A stretch of 64,000 nucleotides of DNA from Haemonchus contortus (lineage: Eukaryota; Nematoda; Chromadorea; Rhabditida; Trichostrongylidae), in contig LS997565.1 of the NCBI GenBank assembly GCA_000469685.2, positions 38,865,519-38,929,518 on the forward strand. The letters are read 5' to 3'. Under the pieces are notes generated by a model that was not told the DNA's origin, searched no databases, and saw only the letters and a list, made by a program, of their open reading frames with translations. A program made the translations under genes and the position numbers. Numbering within the stretch: position 1 is the first letter of the stretch; the number at the start of each line of letters is the position of its first letter. Positions 31,771 to 41,028 of this stretch are shown here, one piece after another.

Positions 31771-31784
31771 GCTCGCTGCTACCA
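31771..31784 (-). other. Primer-binding-site candidate
   Basis: Minus strand TGGTAGCAGCGAGC at the inner edge of the 5' LTR, starting with TGG as expected for pairing with a tRNA 3' CCA end. The first T is shared with the last LTR base. The matching tRNA was not identified. Confidence 0.55.
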
Positions 31785-32124
31785 GTTTGGTCCCTGGCAC
31801 CTCCTCTATTACTCTGTAGCAACACCATAAGATACAATAGTTTATTAGCAATCTCAGCCAACAGGAAATCTCCACAAAGCGTGCTGACGACGGCGACGGC
31901 TAGTCAGACGATTGGCGAGTCCGCCGTTGATGGCCGTGAATCCAGCGGCGGTTGCGACGGCGAGTCCTCGACGGCGCCTGATCACGCGTTTTATACGAAG
32001 CTCGCGGAGAAGCCTGTAATCAGTACATTTCATCGGAGCATGAGAACGTTTCTGCGCAGGCTAGAATAGAAGCTAGGTTATAAACATTGCCTATCGATTG
32101 ATTGGACAAGCCCTGAGGCTTACA
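31784..32124 (-). repeat. 5' LTR of the helicase element
   Basis: Same architecture as the 3' LTR: TATAAAA (complement 31989-31995) and AATAAA (complement 31841-31846). Six differences from the partner by eye, so about 98 % identical, meaning a geologically recent insertion. The plus ORF 31617-32069 overlaps it and is spurious. Confidence 0.85.
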
Positions 32125-32128
32125 ATAT

Positions 32129-33650
32129 CAGAATATAGTTTTCATTGTATAGCAGCGCTGCAAATTCGTCGTATCGGAAAGGCTCGAATCCCAACCGTTT
32201 ACCGTTACCTAAAATACATAATCCTAGAATAGAATCGGAAGTTTAGATATTTCAGTAGCCCCTCTGTAGTAAAATCGCTAGCGAAAGGAATGCATATTAT
32301 TCTACTTTTTCCGAAGTTTCTGAGCATTGGAGATTTATACTGCAGACATTACTAAAACATGATTATATGAGAAAATGTGACATCCACATCATTCCGCAAA
32401 CATTGCCGAGATCAATGTTTCTGCAGTGCTTACAGCTATGTTCCTTTCCCCTTCTTTCATTGATTATCAGGTCACCGTTGGATTGAGAAGTTCGATGAAA
32501 CATAGCCTCCTATGGATAGCTTTTTCAGACTATCAGCCCGTGTAACACGAAGTGATCGGAGAGAATCAAAAGTGTAAGAGCATTTTGAAATGAAGCACTA
32601 GTCAAATAAAACGTATACACTAAAAGAATAGAGCATCAACAGACACCGTACGCTACATGGTATGTGGTGTAAGATCTTTTTGGACTCTTCCTTAAATTTC
32701 GAGAGCTGCTTGAGAAAATTTTCAGAAACATTTTAAATACGAACTAACTTTGAAATCCGAGCTTCTCCAGCCCAGATACTTCCTTAGCCTTTAAACAGAC
32801 TGATGAAGGAAAAGGAGACAGTGCCTAAGGTGCATCCTGTTGGGTTGAAACTTGGGCGGCGTTCTGGAATCGAAATGAGATCTGGGTAAGTGTGAGGTAG
32901 TGATGTGAAAGAGTCTCTTGCGTGATTCATGCCCACCCCACGATAAGTGATAAACATACATGCAAGGCTAATATGGTGCGATCAAACACGTGGCGGAAAA
33001 CTTTCCGGTCAACCTAATAGTATGAAGAAGTGTATTATGGAAATTGGAAAGTGGAATATAGTGATGCATAGCTTCCGTCGCTTCTGAAAACAGTTGTGAG
33101 TTGATACATTGAATGTGTAGTAGAGAATAATTATTTGAACTCTGCTGATAAAAGCTCAACATACATTAAGGATCCTATCAGCACATTTGAAATGACTATT
33201 CCGTAGCATGCACTGAATACAATACATTGAATTGTATTTGATTGGAGCCATAACCAAATTTAGAGCACACTTCCCATTTTAGGTTTCTCTACACTTTTTT
33301 CTAATATATGGAACGACCACCAAGATTTCAAAAACATCTGCAACACGCAATACAATGCAATGACTTGATTTTTGGTAGATTTGAAAAAGGTTATTAGCAA
33401 GGGGATAGGTTGAACGGCCAACTTGGTTGACTTGATCAACTTATCGTGCTTAATATATCTCCCTTTACTATTCAGTATGCTATCGCCTAGCAAATCCCGG
33501 AGCACACCACTTCAACTGTATTTTATGGGTTAGACCTATCACATGCTTTATGCATAGCCTTTCAGTAAATAAAGAAGATCAATGCATGTATTTTTATTGC
33601 ATCAAACCTTTTATGAACTCAAGGCGAAAGGAAACTATGTTTTTCACTGT
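32129..33650 (-). repeat. R1 dispersed repeat, inverted orientation
   Basis: 32180-32560 is the inverse of 9850-10190. 32990-33640 is the inverse of about 8750-9290, ending in the 'tttttattgcatcaaacc' block that is the empty site for the RTE inserted at 53160. 32740-32940 has no match I recognise. No gene. Confidence 0.55.
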
Positions 33651-34470
33651 TTTGCCGTACAGGTTTGTTAAGGCGGAAACCGCTTTATTGGTCGACGTTT
33701 CGACAAATCGTCGTCTTCAGGACCTGAAAGCAGTTCGGAGCTCCTGATCTGGGGCTTACCCGACCAAGCGCCCAAACGCGCTAGCCCAGTTGCAACAGCT
33801 CCCAGAAACTTAAACACTAAAAGATCCCAACCGAGAAACCAACCCTTTGCGGTTCCACCAACGTTGTCGTCCCACTCGATTTCGTGAACAAACAGGGACC
33901 AATGAGATACACCATTGGCGGTCGTTGGAAAAGAGTTGCGCGGTGTTCTCAAAACCCACAAAAAGAAATGAACGGCAGAAATTCGCTTGTTATGGCAATG
34001 CACTCATTTCGGTTGTTCAGCCCAGGATTTCTCTCGTGGATGTGGAACGCTTCTAAAATCTTTCTAGCACCGATCTAATTCTCGTAGGCTAGAATTTTGC
34101 ATTTGACATCAAAATCATTGCCTTGATGTACTTCTACTCGATGCTTCCCAAGTGGCGTAAATAGGCTTCCGCGCCTTTTACCTGCTAGATGTTCTTTGAC
34201 ACGTGTGCTTAACATCCTTCTCGCCTCAACAATATATATTCCGTCACAGGCTGAACACTGAAGTTGGTACACTGTCCCTCGTTGTGTGCAATCCCCGTCT
34301 TTTCCAAACGGACAAATAACGCAGTTGTTTGTAGAACATGCACGATCATAAAGTCTATTGCGGATAAGGTGACGTTTGATATTGTCCCTCGGTAGGTTTA
34401 TCAGGACAACATCATTCGCCAAATCCGCTCGAGCAATGCATTGCCGAACTTCTACGCTAACTTTATCCGA
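33651..34470 (-). pseudogene. Penelope-like element with GIY-YIG domain, truncated
   Basis: The minus frame 34075-34422, open further up to about 34465, reads DVVLINLPRDNIKRHLIRNR, a cysteine cluster (C..C..C) and a GIY-YIG-like endonuclease: YQLQCSACDGIYIVEARR (here IYIVEA where YIGET is usual) then RVKEHL. It breaks off at KILAYEN. In PLEs this domain lies C-terminal to the reverse transcriptase; no RT is present. The left end carries the PLE terminal signature with a hammerhead-like motif. The region 33740-34070 between them is a worn part of the same element. Confidence 0.75.
33690..33724 (-). ncRNA. Hammerhead-ribozyme-like motif
   Basis: Minus strand: GGTC, core CTGAAGA, extra C, stem II GAC-GATTT-GTC, GAA, ACGT, C as H17, then GACC, which pairs perfectly with GGTC. 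Together with 4438-4475 this is the best preserved motif and has a C at the cleavage position, the commonest base in natural hammerheads. Confidence 0.55.
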
Positions 34471-34479
34471 TATAAATAA

Positions 34480-35344
34480 AAATAATAATTACTGTCTTCA
34501 CTTGTATTATTGATGAGCTAAGGGATTGTATGCATGACAAAGAATGGAGGACACAGGCTAATCCACATACCAGTAGTGCCTGCCTGAACTGCCTAAACGA
34601 CAGAAATCGCCGACGGAAGCTAAATTTATAACGGGAGCAAGCATAGTATGTTAGGGTATGGAATCCGTAAGCTCAGGTCCCGGTGTTAGCGCTTATCGAA
34701 TCAATTTATAAATATACTGATGCTTGAGAAAGGAAATACATACTTCGTTTTGTATTGTTATATCAACAACATAAATTATGTTGAGAATTCGCCGGATTAA
34801 GCCTCGGGCGATTGCCTTTTTCCAGCACATGTCTAGAGATGAATTGATCAGAAGTTTCTTGATATAAGTTTCTTCGCTAGTGAACGAAATGTTCTCGTTG
34901 AGCATTACTGCAGAACGTGACAGCTCGGGACCTCCATTTCCATACGGAAGTTTGCCACTGTGAATACACACTTTGAGACATCGCTTTTCAAAAGATTGCT
35001 CTACATCTTATGAGCACTTGGGAAGGCCATTGATATATGAATTTGATTTTTTAATATTCGAAGACCTTGAATTGTCAAAGGGCGACGTGACAATTAAAAT
35101 CTTTCCCTTAATCCCGCCCACTGGCAGACACAATATAAGGCGATGAAATCAGGCTCCATTGATATATGCTGCTTAATATTTATATCAATGTATTTTGAGC
35201 CATGCTTAGTGCCATTCTCCCAAACTTAGTTGAACGTCAAATGGTGATTGTCGAGTAAGACTTTCTCGTCAGCATTCCTAGGCAAAAGAAAGAAATTCTT
35301 CTCGCCTGCTTCGTCCTGATGAAATGGTAGCAAATTCACAATAA
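34480..35344. other. Spacer and promoter-like region of copy B
   Basis: 34480-35060 is collinear with 11665-12240 with no defendable gene; the small ORFs differ in strand between the copies. The promoter-like block with TATAA at 35134-35138 is annotated separately. Up to 35344 it continues as in copy A. Confidence 0.5.
35075..35170 (+). promoter_or_regulatory. Promoter-like block, copy B
   Basis: GACGTGACAATT, then TCCCGCCC, then ATATAAGG with TATAA at 35134, then 'atcaggctccattgat'. Same spacing as in copies A and C. Confidence 0.4.
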
Positions 35345-35759
35345 TATTGGGTTGATGCATAGTTACTGCGGATTTTTTCGCGGCTTTTTTTCTCCCGATA
35401 GAATTTGAATATTGGATTCGGGTTTCTTCTAGAAATGATCTACTTGATTTTTCCTACAAGAATATACTCAAAAAACTATCCGCATAATCGCGAAATTAGG
35501 CTTAACTAGTTCGAGAAAGATTGGAAGATGGCACAGTCATTCCGCGATCTCAGTAACTTTTCGGCGGTCGTTCATTAGGTGATCTAGTGAAAGTACACAT
35601 GATTCCCTGGCGGTCAAATACGATTATTTTGATATTTCCTATTTCCCCTGCATTTTACCTGCCTCTATATATTAGGTTGATGCACAATTATTGCGGATTT
35701 TTTTTCCAGCAAATTTGACTTGAAGAAACTATAGAAATACTAAGCAACGACATATTCAA

Positions 35760-36080
35760 ATAATTACTCCGGAACTTATCCACCATCTACGTCAAGCACT
35801 GCTTCCCATTGATTAATTAGTCGGATCCCAAAAGCGAAGAAGTTTTGATACTCACGGGCGATCCACGCCTTGACATCGGCCATCAAGTCATCCAAATCGA
35901 CGTAACTTCTATTCTCTAGCCATTTTTTGGATGAGAGATTGACGATATAATCCATAAAACTTTCTGCTGGTGGATATGGCAGATTCAGGGGCAGATCCCA
36001 TTTTTTGGTTGGCTCTGGCTGATTGTTCGATCGCCGAAAAGTTACTGGGATCGCGGAATGACTGCGCCACCTTCCAATCT
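35760..36080 (-). pseudogene. mariner transposase C-terminal fragment
   Basis: The minus frame 35776-36147 shows the mariner C-terminal part: YPPAESFMDYIVNLSSKKWL, then DLDDLMADVKAWIAREYQNFF, ending in the usual aromatic-rich tail just before the TIR. The first about 20 codons of the ORF lie in the neighbouring mariner and are not part of it. The first catalytic aspartates are absent. Confidence 0.7.
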
Positions 36081-36091
36081 TTCTCGATGTA

Positions 36092-37353
36092 TTAGGTTGA
36101 GTCACAAGTCCTCGGACAAAATGATAGTGATGAATTCGAGCGATCATAACTTTTGAAATAGGTGACGAAAATAAACGTGCTTGGCATCGTTAGATAGAGT
36201 TTGGAAAGCTCTTCCGAACGCATACTGGAGAAGGCACCTAACTGTCTCCTTTATAGCAACTAAGTCTCATGATTTCAAGCCATCGCAACTCCACATCCGC
36301 AACACCATCATATTTATTTTTTTATCTGGCCATGAACCCGCGGCAATCGATAGAGGCATGAAGGACGTTCACAAGCTTGAGGTGTACAATTTACAAGTTG
36401 CATCATAAGTTCACATCGGGCGACTATTAAGTCGAAAATGAAGACCGTCCGGGACGCTCAATGAAGTTGGATTTGAAGGTGCTGCGGAGCCAGGTGGAAG
36501 TCGATCCGTATCAAACTACTCGTGAAGTGGCAGTCACACTTGGGGACTCAGTCCACAGTTCTTCGTGAATTGAAGTCAATCGACAAGGTGCGAAAGCTCG
36601 GTCCATAGATGCCTCATGCTTTGAAGCAGTATGACATGGACCGCCGCGACGACGTGGCACTTTCTCTCCTCACGCTCAAGGGCACCACACGTGGCTTGAG
36701 TAAATAGTCACCAGGCATGCGGAGTCGAACCTCTACTCTAACGTTCACCGGCGTGCCCAATGGATTGACAATGGTGCGCATGCAGAAGACTACCCCAAAC
36801 CCAACGTACACGCCACGGAGGTTATGCTCTGATTCTGGCGGAGCGTTCACGGTGTCGAATAATGGGAGCAGCTAGACGAAGGATGCACAGTGACCGCACA
36901 CATCTACATTACGCAACTGAGGAATTTGAAGGCGAATCCCGAAGCTACACGTCCACAGCAGCACAAAGTTCACTTCCAGCACGACAACGCTGGCCCTCAC
37001 ATTGCAAGAACGACCAAAACTGAACTGACGAATTCCGGCAGAACAAGTTTACCACACCAGCCATGTTCCTCAGACTTGGATCCCTCGGATTACCACCTTT
37101 TTCCCCATCTTCAACGTCATCTGGATGGTCAGGACTTTCAAACCCGCGACGACATCAAAATGGCACTGGTGCAGTTCTCCAAGGGCCAGCTCCCAGCGTT
37201 CTAAAGCAAGGGCATCTACGATTTGCCCAAGCATTGGCAGAAGACCATCGATGCCAATGGGGCATATTTCAAATGATTCGCTATTGTCGTTTAAAAATTG
37301 TAAGATAAATATTATCATTGCCAATTTGTCCGAGGACTTATGACTCAACCTAA
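36092..37353 (+). mobile_element. mariner element with 28-bp TIRs
   Basis: 1,262 bp flanked by TA, with TIRs TTAGGTTGAGTCACAAGTCC..GGACAAA at the left and the exact inverse at the right (TTTGTCCGAGG..CTCAACCTAA). It is inserted in the arm of the preceding inverted repeat. The transposase has an open C-terminal part and broken N-terminal half. Confidence 0.9.
36400..37204 (+). pseudogene. mariner transposase, degenerate
   Basis: N-terminal and linker pieces are broken (36400-36620). The frame 36890-37204 (104 codons) holds the second catalytic aspartate in HFQHDNAGPHIART and the third-D region SSDLDPSDYHLFPHLQRHL, with the spacing of mariner DD34D elements. It ends at a stop before the usual final helix. 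Non-functional as it stands. Confidence 0.8.
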
Positions 37354-37460
37354 TAGTTAAGCCTAATTTCGCTGAGATGCGGATGGTTTTTTGAGCATAT
37401 TCTTGTAGAGGAAATCAAGTAAATCATTCCTAGAAAAAAACCCTACCTCAATATACAAAT

Positions 37461-38405
37461 CCTTCGAAGGTAGACTATGAAGCTGTCCATTTCCATTTCA
37501 TCCAGAAAAATCGTAGCGATTCATTCGTATTCGATTCTCCCTCCGGAGACTATGGAATGTCGGATCAATTGCCGAATTTTGTTTGCTTAGAATGAGAAAA
37601 TTGTACGATTATGCAAGTATAATGTCAGCTTACCAATAACCTGAATAACCTAATAACTTCGGCGTATTCAGAGAAATGTGGAGTTTCGAAAAAAAAAGTG
37701 GTTGGACGAGAATGTTACGAAAAAAGTTGCATGGAAAAAGCGTCTGCGTGAACAGTTCGAACGTACGCGCAATTCGATACACTTGGCTGCAATAGGCCGC
37801 TTGTATTCAAGTTGTGGGTCACAAATGGTGCAACAGCTACAGCTTTTATAACGGTCTCCGTGTTCGGTGTGCAAGTGAGCTAAGCCGTCTTTGGGGCCCT
37901 CTCTACCCCGAATCGCGACTGTTTTTGCACCCTACAGCGTCCCTTAGGCTATCCTTGAGGATCACAGTTTTGTCATGGGAAGAAATTTCAGAAATCATTT
38001 CAACGTCAAATGTGCCAAATAAACAACCGAATCGGTAAAATTCCTTGTAAAATGTTACATCGGTCCATTTCATGAACTTAAACCGCACTACTTAATTATA
38101 ATTTAAAACGAAAGGCTGCTTCCCGAGAACATAAAGCGCCTGAAGGAGTTTTACGCTTTTGACAATTTTTGTTTTCAGAGCTATGCTTTTTTGAATCCTT
38201 TCTATATTGTCTTCTCGGTAAAGGAATCCTCCTGACTCTGCGTACCAGCCCTTGTCCCCTGTCACTGAGAAGAACTGCTCTCACCAGACATCTTTTTGAC
38301 ATCTCTTTTTGATACTTTCCTTATATAACTGTGTGAGAGCTTTCCCAATGACTGTTCCATGATGATACTTAGCGCAATAACTCAATTTTCCATCACGATT
38401 TTTAG
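37461..38405. other. Upstream region of the secreted-peptide gene, copy B
   Basis: Collinear with 12480-13300 and 61490-62410. A 350-bp part (37670-38020) is well kept in all three copies and stays largely open in one plus frame in B and C (37814-38038, 61711-62007: LYPESRLFLHPTASLRLSLR in B), but not in A. I cannot assign it. It may be 5' transcribed sequence of the gene. A TATA-like TTATATAA is at about 38322 and the splice acceptor at 38405. Confidence 0.4.
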
Positions 38406-38419
38406 GTGAAAGCTGCACA

Positions 38420-38475
38420 ATGTGGAAAGCTGCTCTTCTAGTCTTTGTCATTGTCATGTGCCTTACACTATTCAG
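38420..38475 (+). pseudogene. Signal-peptide exon of the small secreted gene, copy B
   Basis: ATG then WKAALLVFVIVMCLTLF, ending AG|GTACGT (phase 2), identical to copy C and two codons longer than copy A. The exon itself is intact. However, exon 2 of this copy is disrupted by a palindrome (40741-40880) and the exon 3 region is deleted, so the gene cannot give the same product. Confidence 0.6.
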
Positions 38476-38867
38476 GTACGTCATTTTTACTGGTCAACTA
38501 CACCTCTGCTACTGATGAGTGTTAACCCCTCCCAGTGCTTTGGATCGCTTCACTAGATCCGTTGTCATTGTCATTGTCATGTGCCATCATGTGCTATGTG
38601 CTATGAAAATCCATTAGTCTATTCTCCTCTCTGTAGTTTGCCGCACAACCCACATATCTGCAAGTTGAGTATTCATCAAGAAACTACATCGCATGTGCAT
38701 AAAATATTGCGCCCACCGCTCTGGTAATGCTCCCAGGATCTCGCTTCAGTTTGATTGTATTTGATTCGGACACACCTATTTGGTCTGCTTTACTGCGCCT
38801 CAAATCTTAATCCTCTAAGCTAAAGCGTGGATCCTGAAGGCAGTATCAGGGCACTGGATATTCCTGG

Positions 38868-40195
38868 AACGTTGAACGCAATGGCATGTGCCCTGAAGAT
38901 TGTGCTCAGAATGGTAAGGTGGCGCAATCCACTAGTCCTAAAAAGCACAAGGTTAGAGCGGGCTTTTATTTGGAAGTTAATGCCTAATAAGCTCCAACTG
39001 AAAGCATTTCTCTGTAGAAATTTCAAGGCTGTCATTCGGGAATTCATGTTAAGAATGAAAAATTTACCTTAGAATACTAATTGGTAAGCAATGTTCAAGC
39101 GTGATGAACATTTGAAAAAATACTTATGAATAAAGGGTATCAACATCGCTTCGAAAGCTTAAATGTTAAACAATGAAGTGTTAAAAAACAGGAATGGCAT
39201 TATACGAATCAAGATAAGTTACTCTAGTTTCCCGTGAAGCTTTACTAATCCAGTTCTGAGCGTGGGTCCTTTTTCTATTCAAATGAGCAATATTTTTCCT
39301 GCATGCAACAGCAACGCACAACTATGAGACCCTGCTAATGAAAGTAGATTATGAAAGGCGTAACCCGCGATAGAGGAAATCATGGGATATATAGCACGTG
39401 TTATAGCAGTAGAAAATGGAAGAAACTCATTTTCAGACCATTTCCAATAACTTATGAGTGATCCGCCTGAATGTCTTGAGAAGTGCTATTTTTCTCTGCA
39501 TGACTCAACATGAGGTGATCTCCGCACATCACATACAGGGTGGTGCATAAATACGTTGATAAAAAGAAATAAGGTGTACCTTAACATTTTCAATCGAAAT
39601 TTGATATAACCAACAAGAACATTGACGCATATCGTAACAATCAAGATTACGCAATATCACTCAATGTGACCTCGTCTGGATTTCATAACTTTCTTGAGAT
39701 TACTGGACACGCTTTAACAGCTGTCCGGATGACATTCTTTGGAGTTTCATCCCATACTTATCGTAGAGCAACTTTCAATGATCCAGTCACATTCTGCTTT
39801 TCAACGCAGGCCTTCAGGCCTTTTCAAGACAGACTATACCGAGTAGGCCATCACGTTCAAATCAGGGGAATTTGCCAGTTAGTTTTCCTGCTGTTATGAA
39901 GAAGCCGAATTGATACGGTAACTCCTTTGCTTTCCACGAAAACCGACTGAGTACGTGCATTCGAGGATATTCTTGAAGTTTTTCATGGGTGAGAAGGATC
40001 TCCAAATGCGGTCTTCTCCAGGAGCCAATTTGCTCTTCTTCCACGCTTTCAGAAGGAGCGTCCTTTCCAGTTCCATAATTCGTTAGAGCGAATCCGAATT
40101 TTGTTATGCATTACACTTCTCATGTTTCACGAAAAGCTCCGGAATCCCTAACCACCCCCTGATAGTTCTAGCCGGACTACGGTGAATTCGCTTCT
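38868..40195. mobile_element. 1.3-kb insertion in intron 1 (copies B and C)
   Basis: Present here and in copy C (62828 to beyond 64000), absent from copy A, which reads straight from 'gggtattcctg' to 'cgattagtggctgccgag' (13700-13725). It contains one Tc-type terminus (TA then CAGGGTGGTGCATAAATA at 39536) and a minus-strand transposase relic right of it. The part left of 39536 (38868-39530) has no recognisable function. The other end was not resolved. Confidence 0.55.
39655..40090 (-). pseudogene. Tc1-like transposase relic
   Basis: Minus-strand pieces in alternating frames: near 39740-39680 SLKVALR then VWDETPKNVIRTAVKACPV, the C-terminal segment typical of nematode Tc1-like transposases. 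Further right lie remnants of the first catalytic-aspartate region near 40020. The order is right for an element ending at 39536. Several frameshifts. The same relic is at 63610-64000. Confidence 0.6.
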
Positions 40196-40740
40196 CGATC
40201 ACTCTCATTAGTCAATTAGTGGCTGCCGAGGCTTGTTATCTCCACGAAGAAGATTATGAAGTGTGCCTTGCTTCAAAGATGTATTAACAGTTTTACGATG
40301 CATCATGTGAATACGGCAAATTTTGGCATGGGTACGACATGGGTATGACAACGGTAAATGGTTGCACTTCATCCAAATAGAGCTGCGATTTTTGCGTGAG
40401 GAGCAGAGATGGCAGCCCTATTCAAATGAAGTGCAGTCAATTACCATTGAACAAGTATCGAAGTCCGAGGAATTATAATTGAGAAATCTAATTCATCAAA
40501 GAATGGCGAATTCTGTCACATAGTCAGGGGCATCGCTGATTATTTTGTCTTCGCGCTTTTCTTCGCACCAATTTTGTCACCTTAACTATGGCCTACCCTG
40601 TACAATCCCCCGAGTAAGCAGCGAATGAATTTATAGAATGTTATCGTTTTGTCCACTTTGCGAGCCAATATGATGCTGCCATTAGTTTTACAACGTGAGC
40701 GTTTCTTTCGATTGAATTAGGAATTAGATACTATTGTTGA

Positions 40741-40880
40741 GCTCTCATCCCATCATTCCGTTACAGCATTACCTTGGCCAAGCCTGAGGCGCCTCAGGCG
40801 TTACAGCATCACCTTGGCCAAGCCTGAGGCGCCTCAGACTTGGCCAAGGTGATGCTGTAACGAAATGATGGGATGAGAGC
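40741..40880. repeat. Palindrome disrupting exon 2, copy B
   Basis: The acceptor-plus-exon segment 'gttacagcatyaccttggcc' occurs twice in plus and once in inverted orientation, with 'tgaggcgcctca' palindromes at the joints. The left arm starts 'gctctcatccc' and the right arm ends 'gggatgagagc'. Copy A has one simple copy (14188-14215). It could fold into a long hairpin in DNA or RNA. Confidence 0.8.
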
Positions 40881-41028
40881 GTTGAGCCTTACGCCGAAAG
40901 CGGTGAGCTTCTTTCTGTGGATTCCTTTCTGGCATTTGACCGCGTAGCTTTACACAGTGGTGCTAAAAGTCAGCATGACTAGACAGAGTAACATGGGGAA
41001 ACGGGAAAGGAAGAGGTGGATAGAGTCG

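Larger units (their letters stand above)
28790..32124 (-). mobile_element. LTR-flanked element carrying an SF1 helicase fragment
   Basis: A 3,335-bp unit with two 341-bp direct repeats (28790-29130 and 31784-32124) differing at six positions by eye. It is flanked by ATAT (28786-28789, 32125-32128). On the minus strand the order is 5' LTR, primer-binding-site candidate, about 750 bp leader, helicase ORF, about 500 bp trailer, polypurine tract, 3' LTR. Each LTR holds a TATA box and a poly(A) signal. No gag, protease, RT or integrase motif is seen in any frame. It is best explained as a non-autonomous LTR retrotransposon that captured part of a host-type gene. Confidence 0.8.
35345..37460. mobile_element. 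Nested mariner cluster with inverted-repeat arms
   Basis: Two left-end TIRs of one mariner subfamily (TTGATGCATAGTTACTGCGG at 35350 and TTGATGCACAATTATTGCGG at 35686) lie in the same orientation. An inverted pair of about 150-bp arms links 35420-35570 with 36037-36091 plus 37354-37445, the second arm being split by the intact-ended mariner at 36092. The cluster is absent from copies A and C at this place (12478 and 61470), so it arose after the duplication. Confidence 0.65.

Noticed and set aside
28790..32124. Alternative reading: helicase locus flanked by an unrelated tandem duplication
   Set aside because: Polypurine tract, primer-site candidate, TG start, TATA/AATAAA order and an outer 4-bp duplication together fit an LTR element much better, although a genome search is needed.
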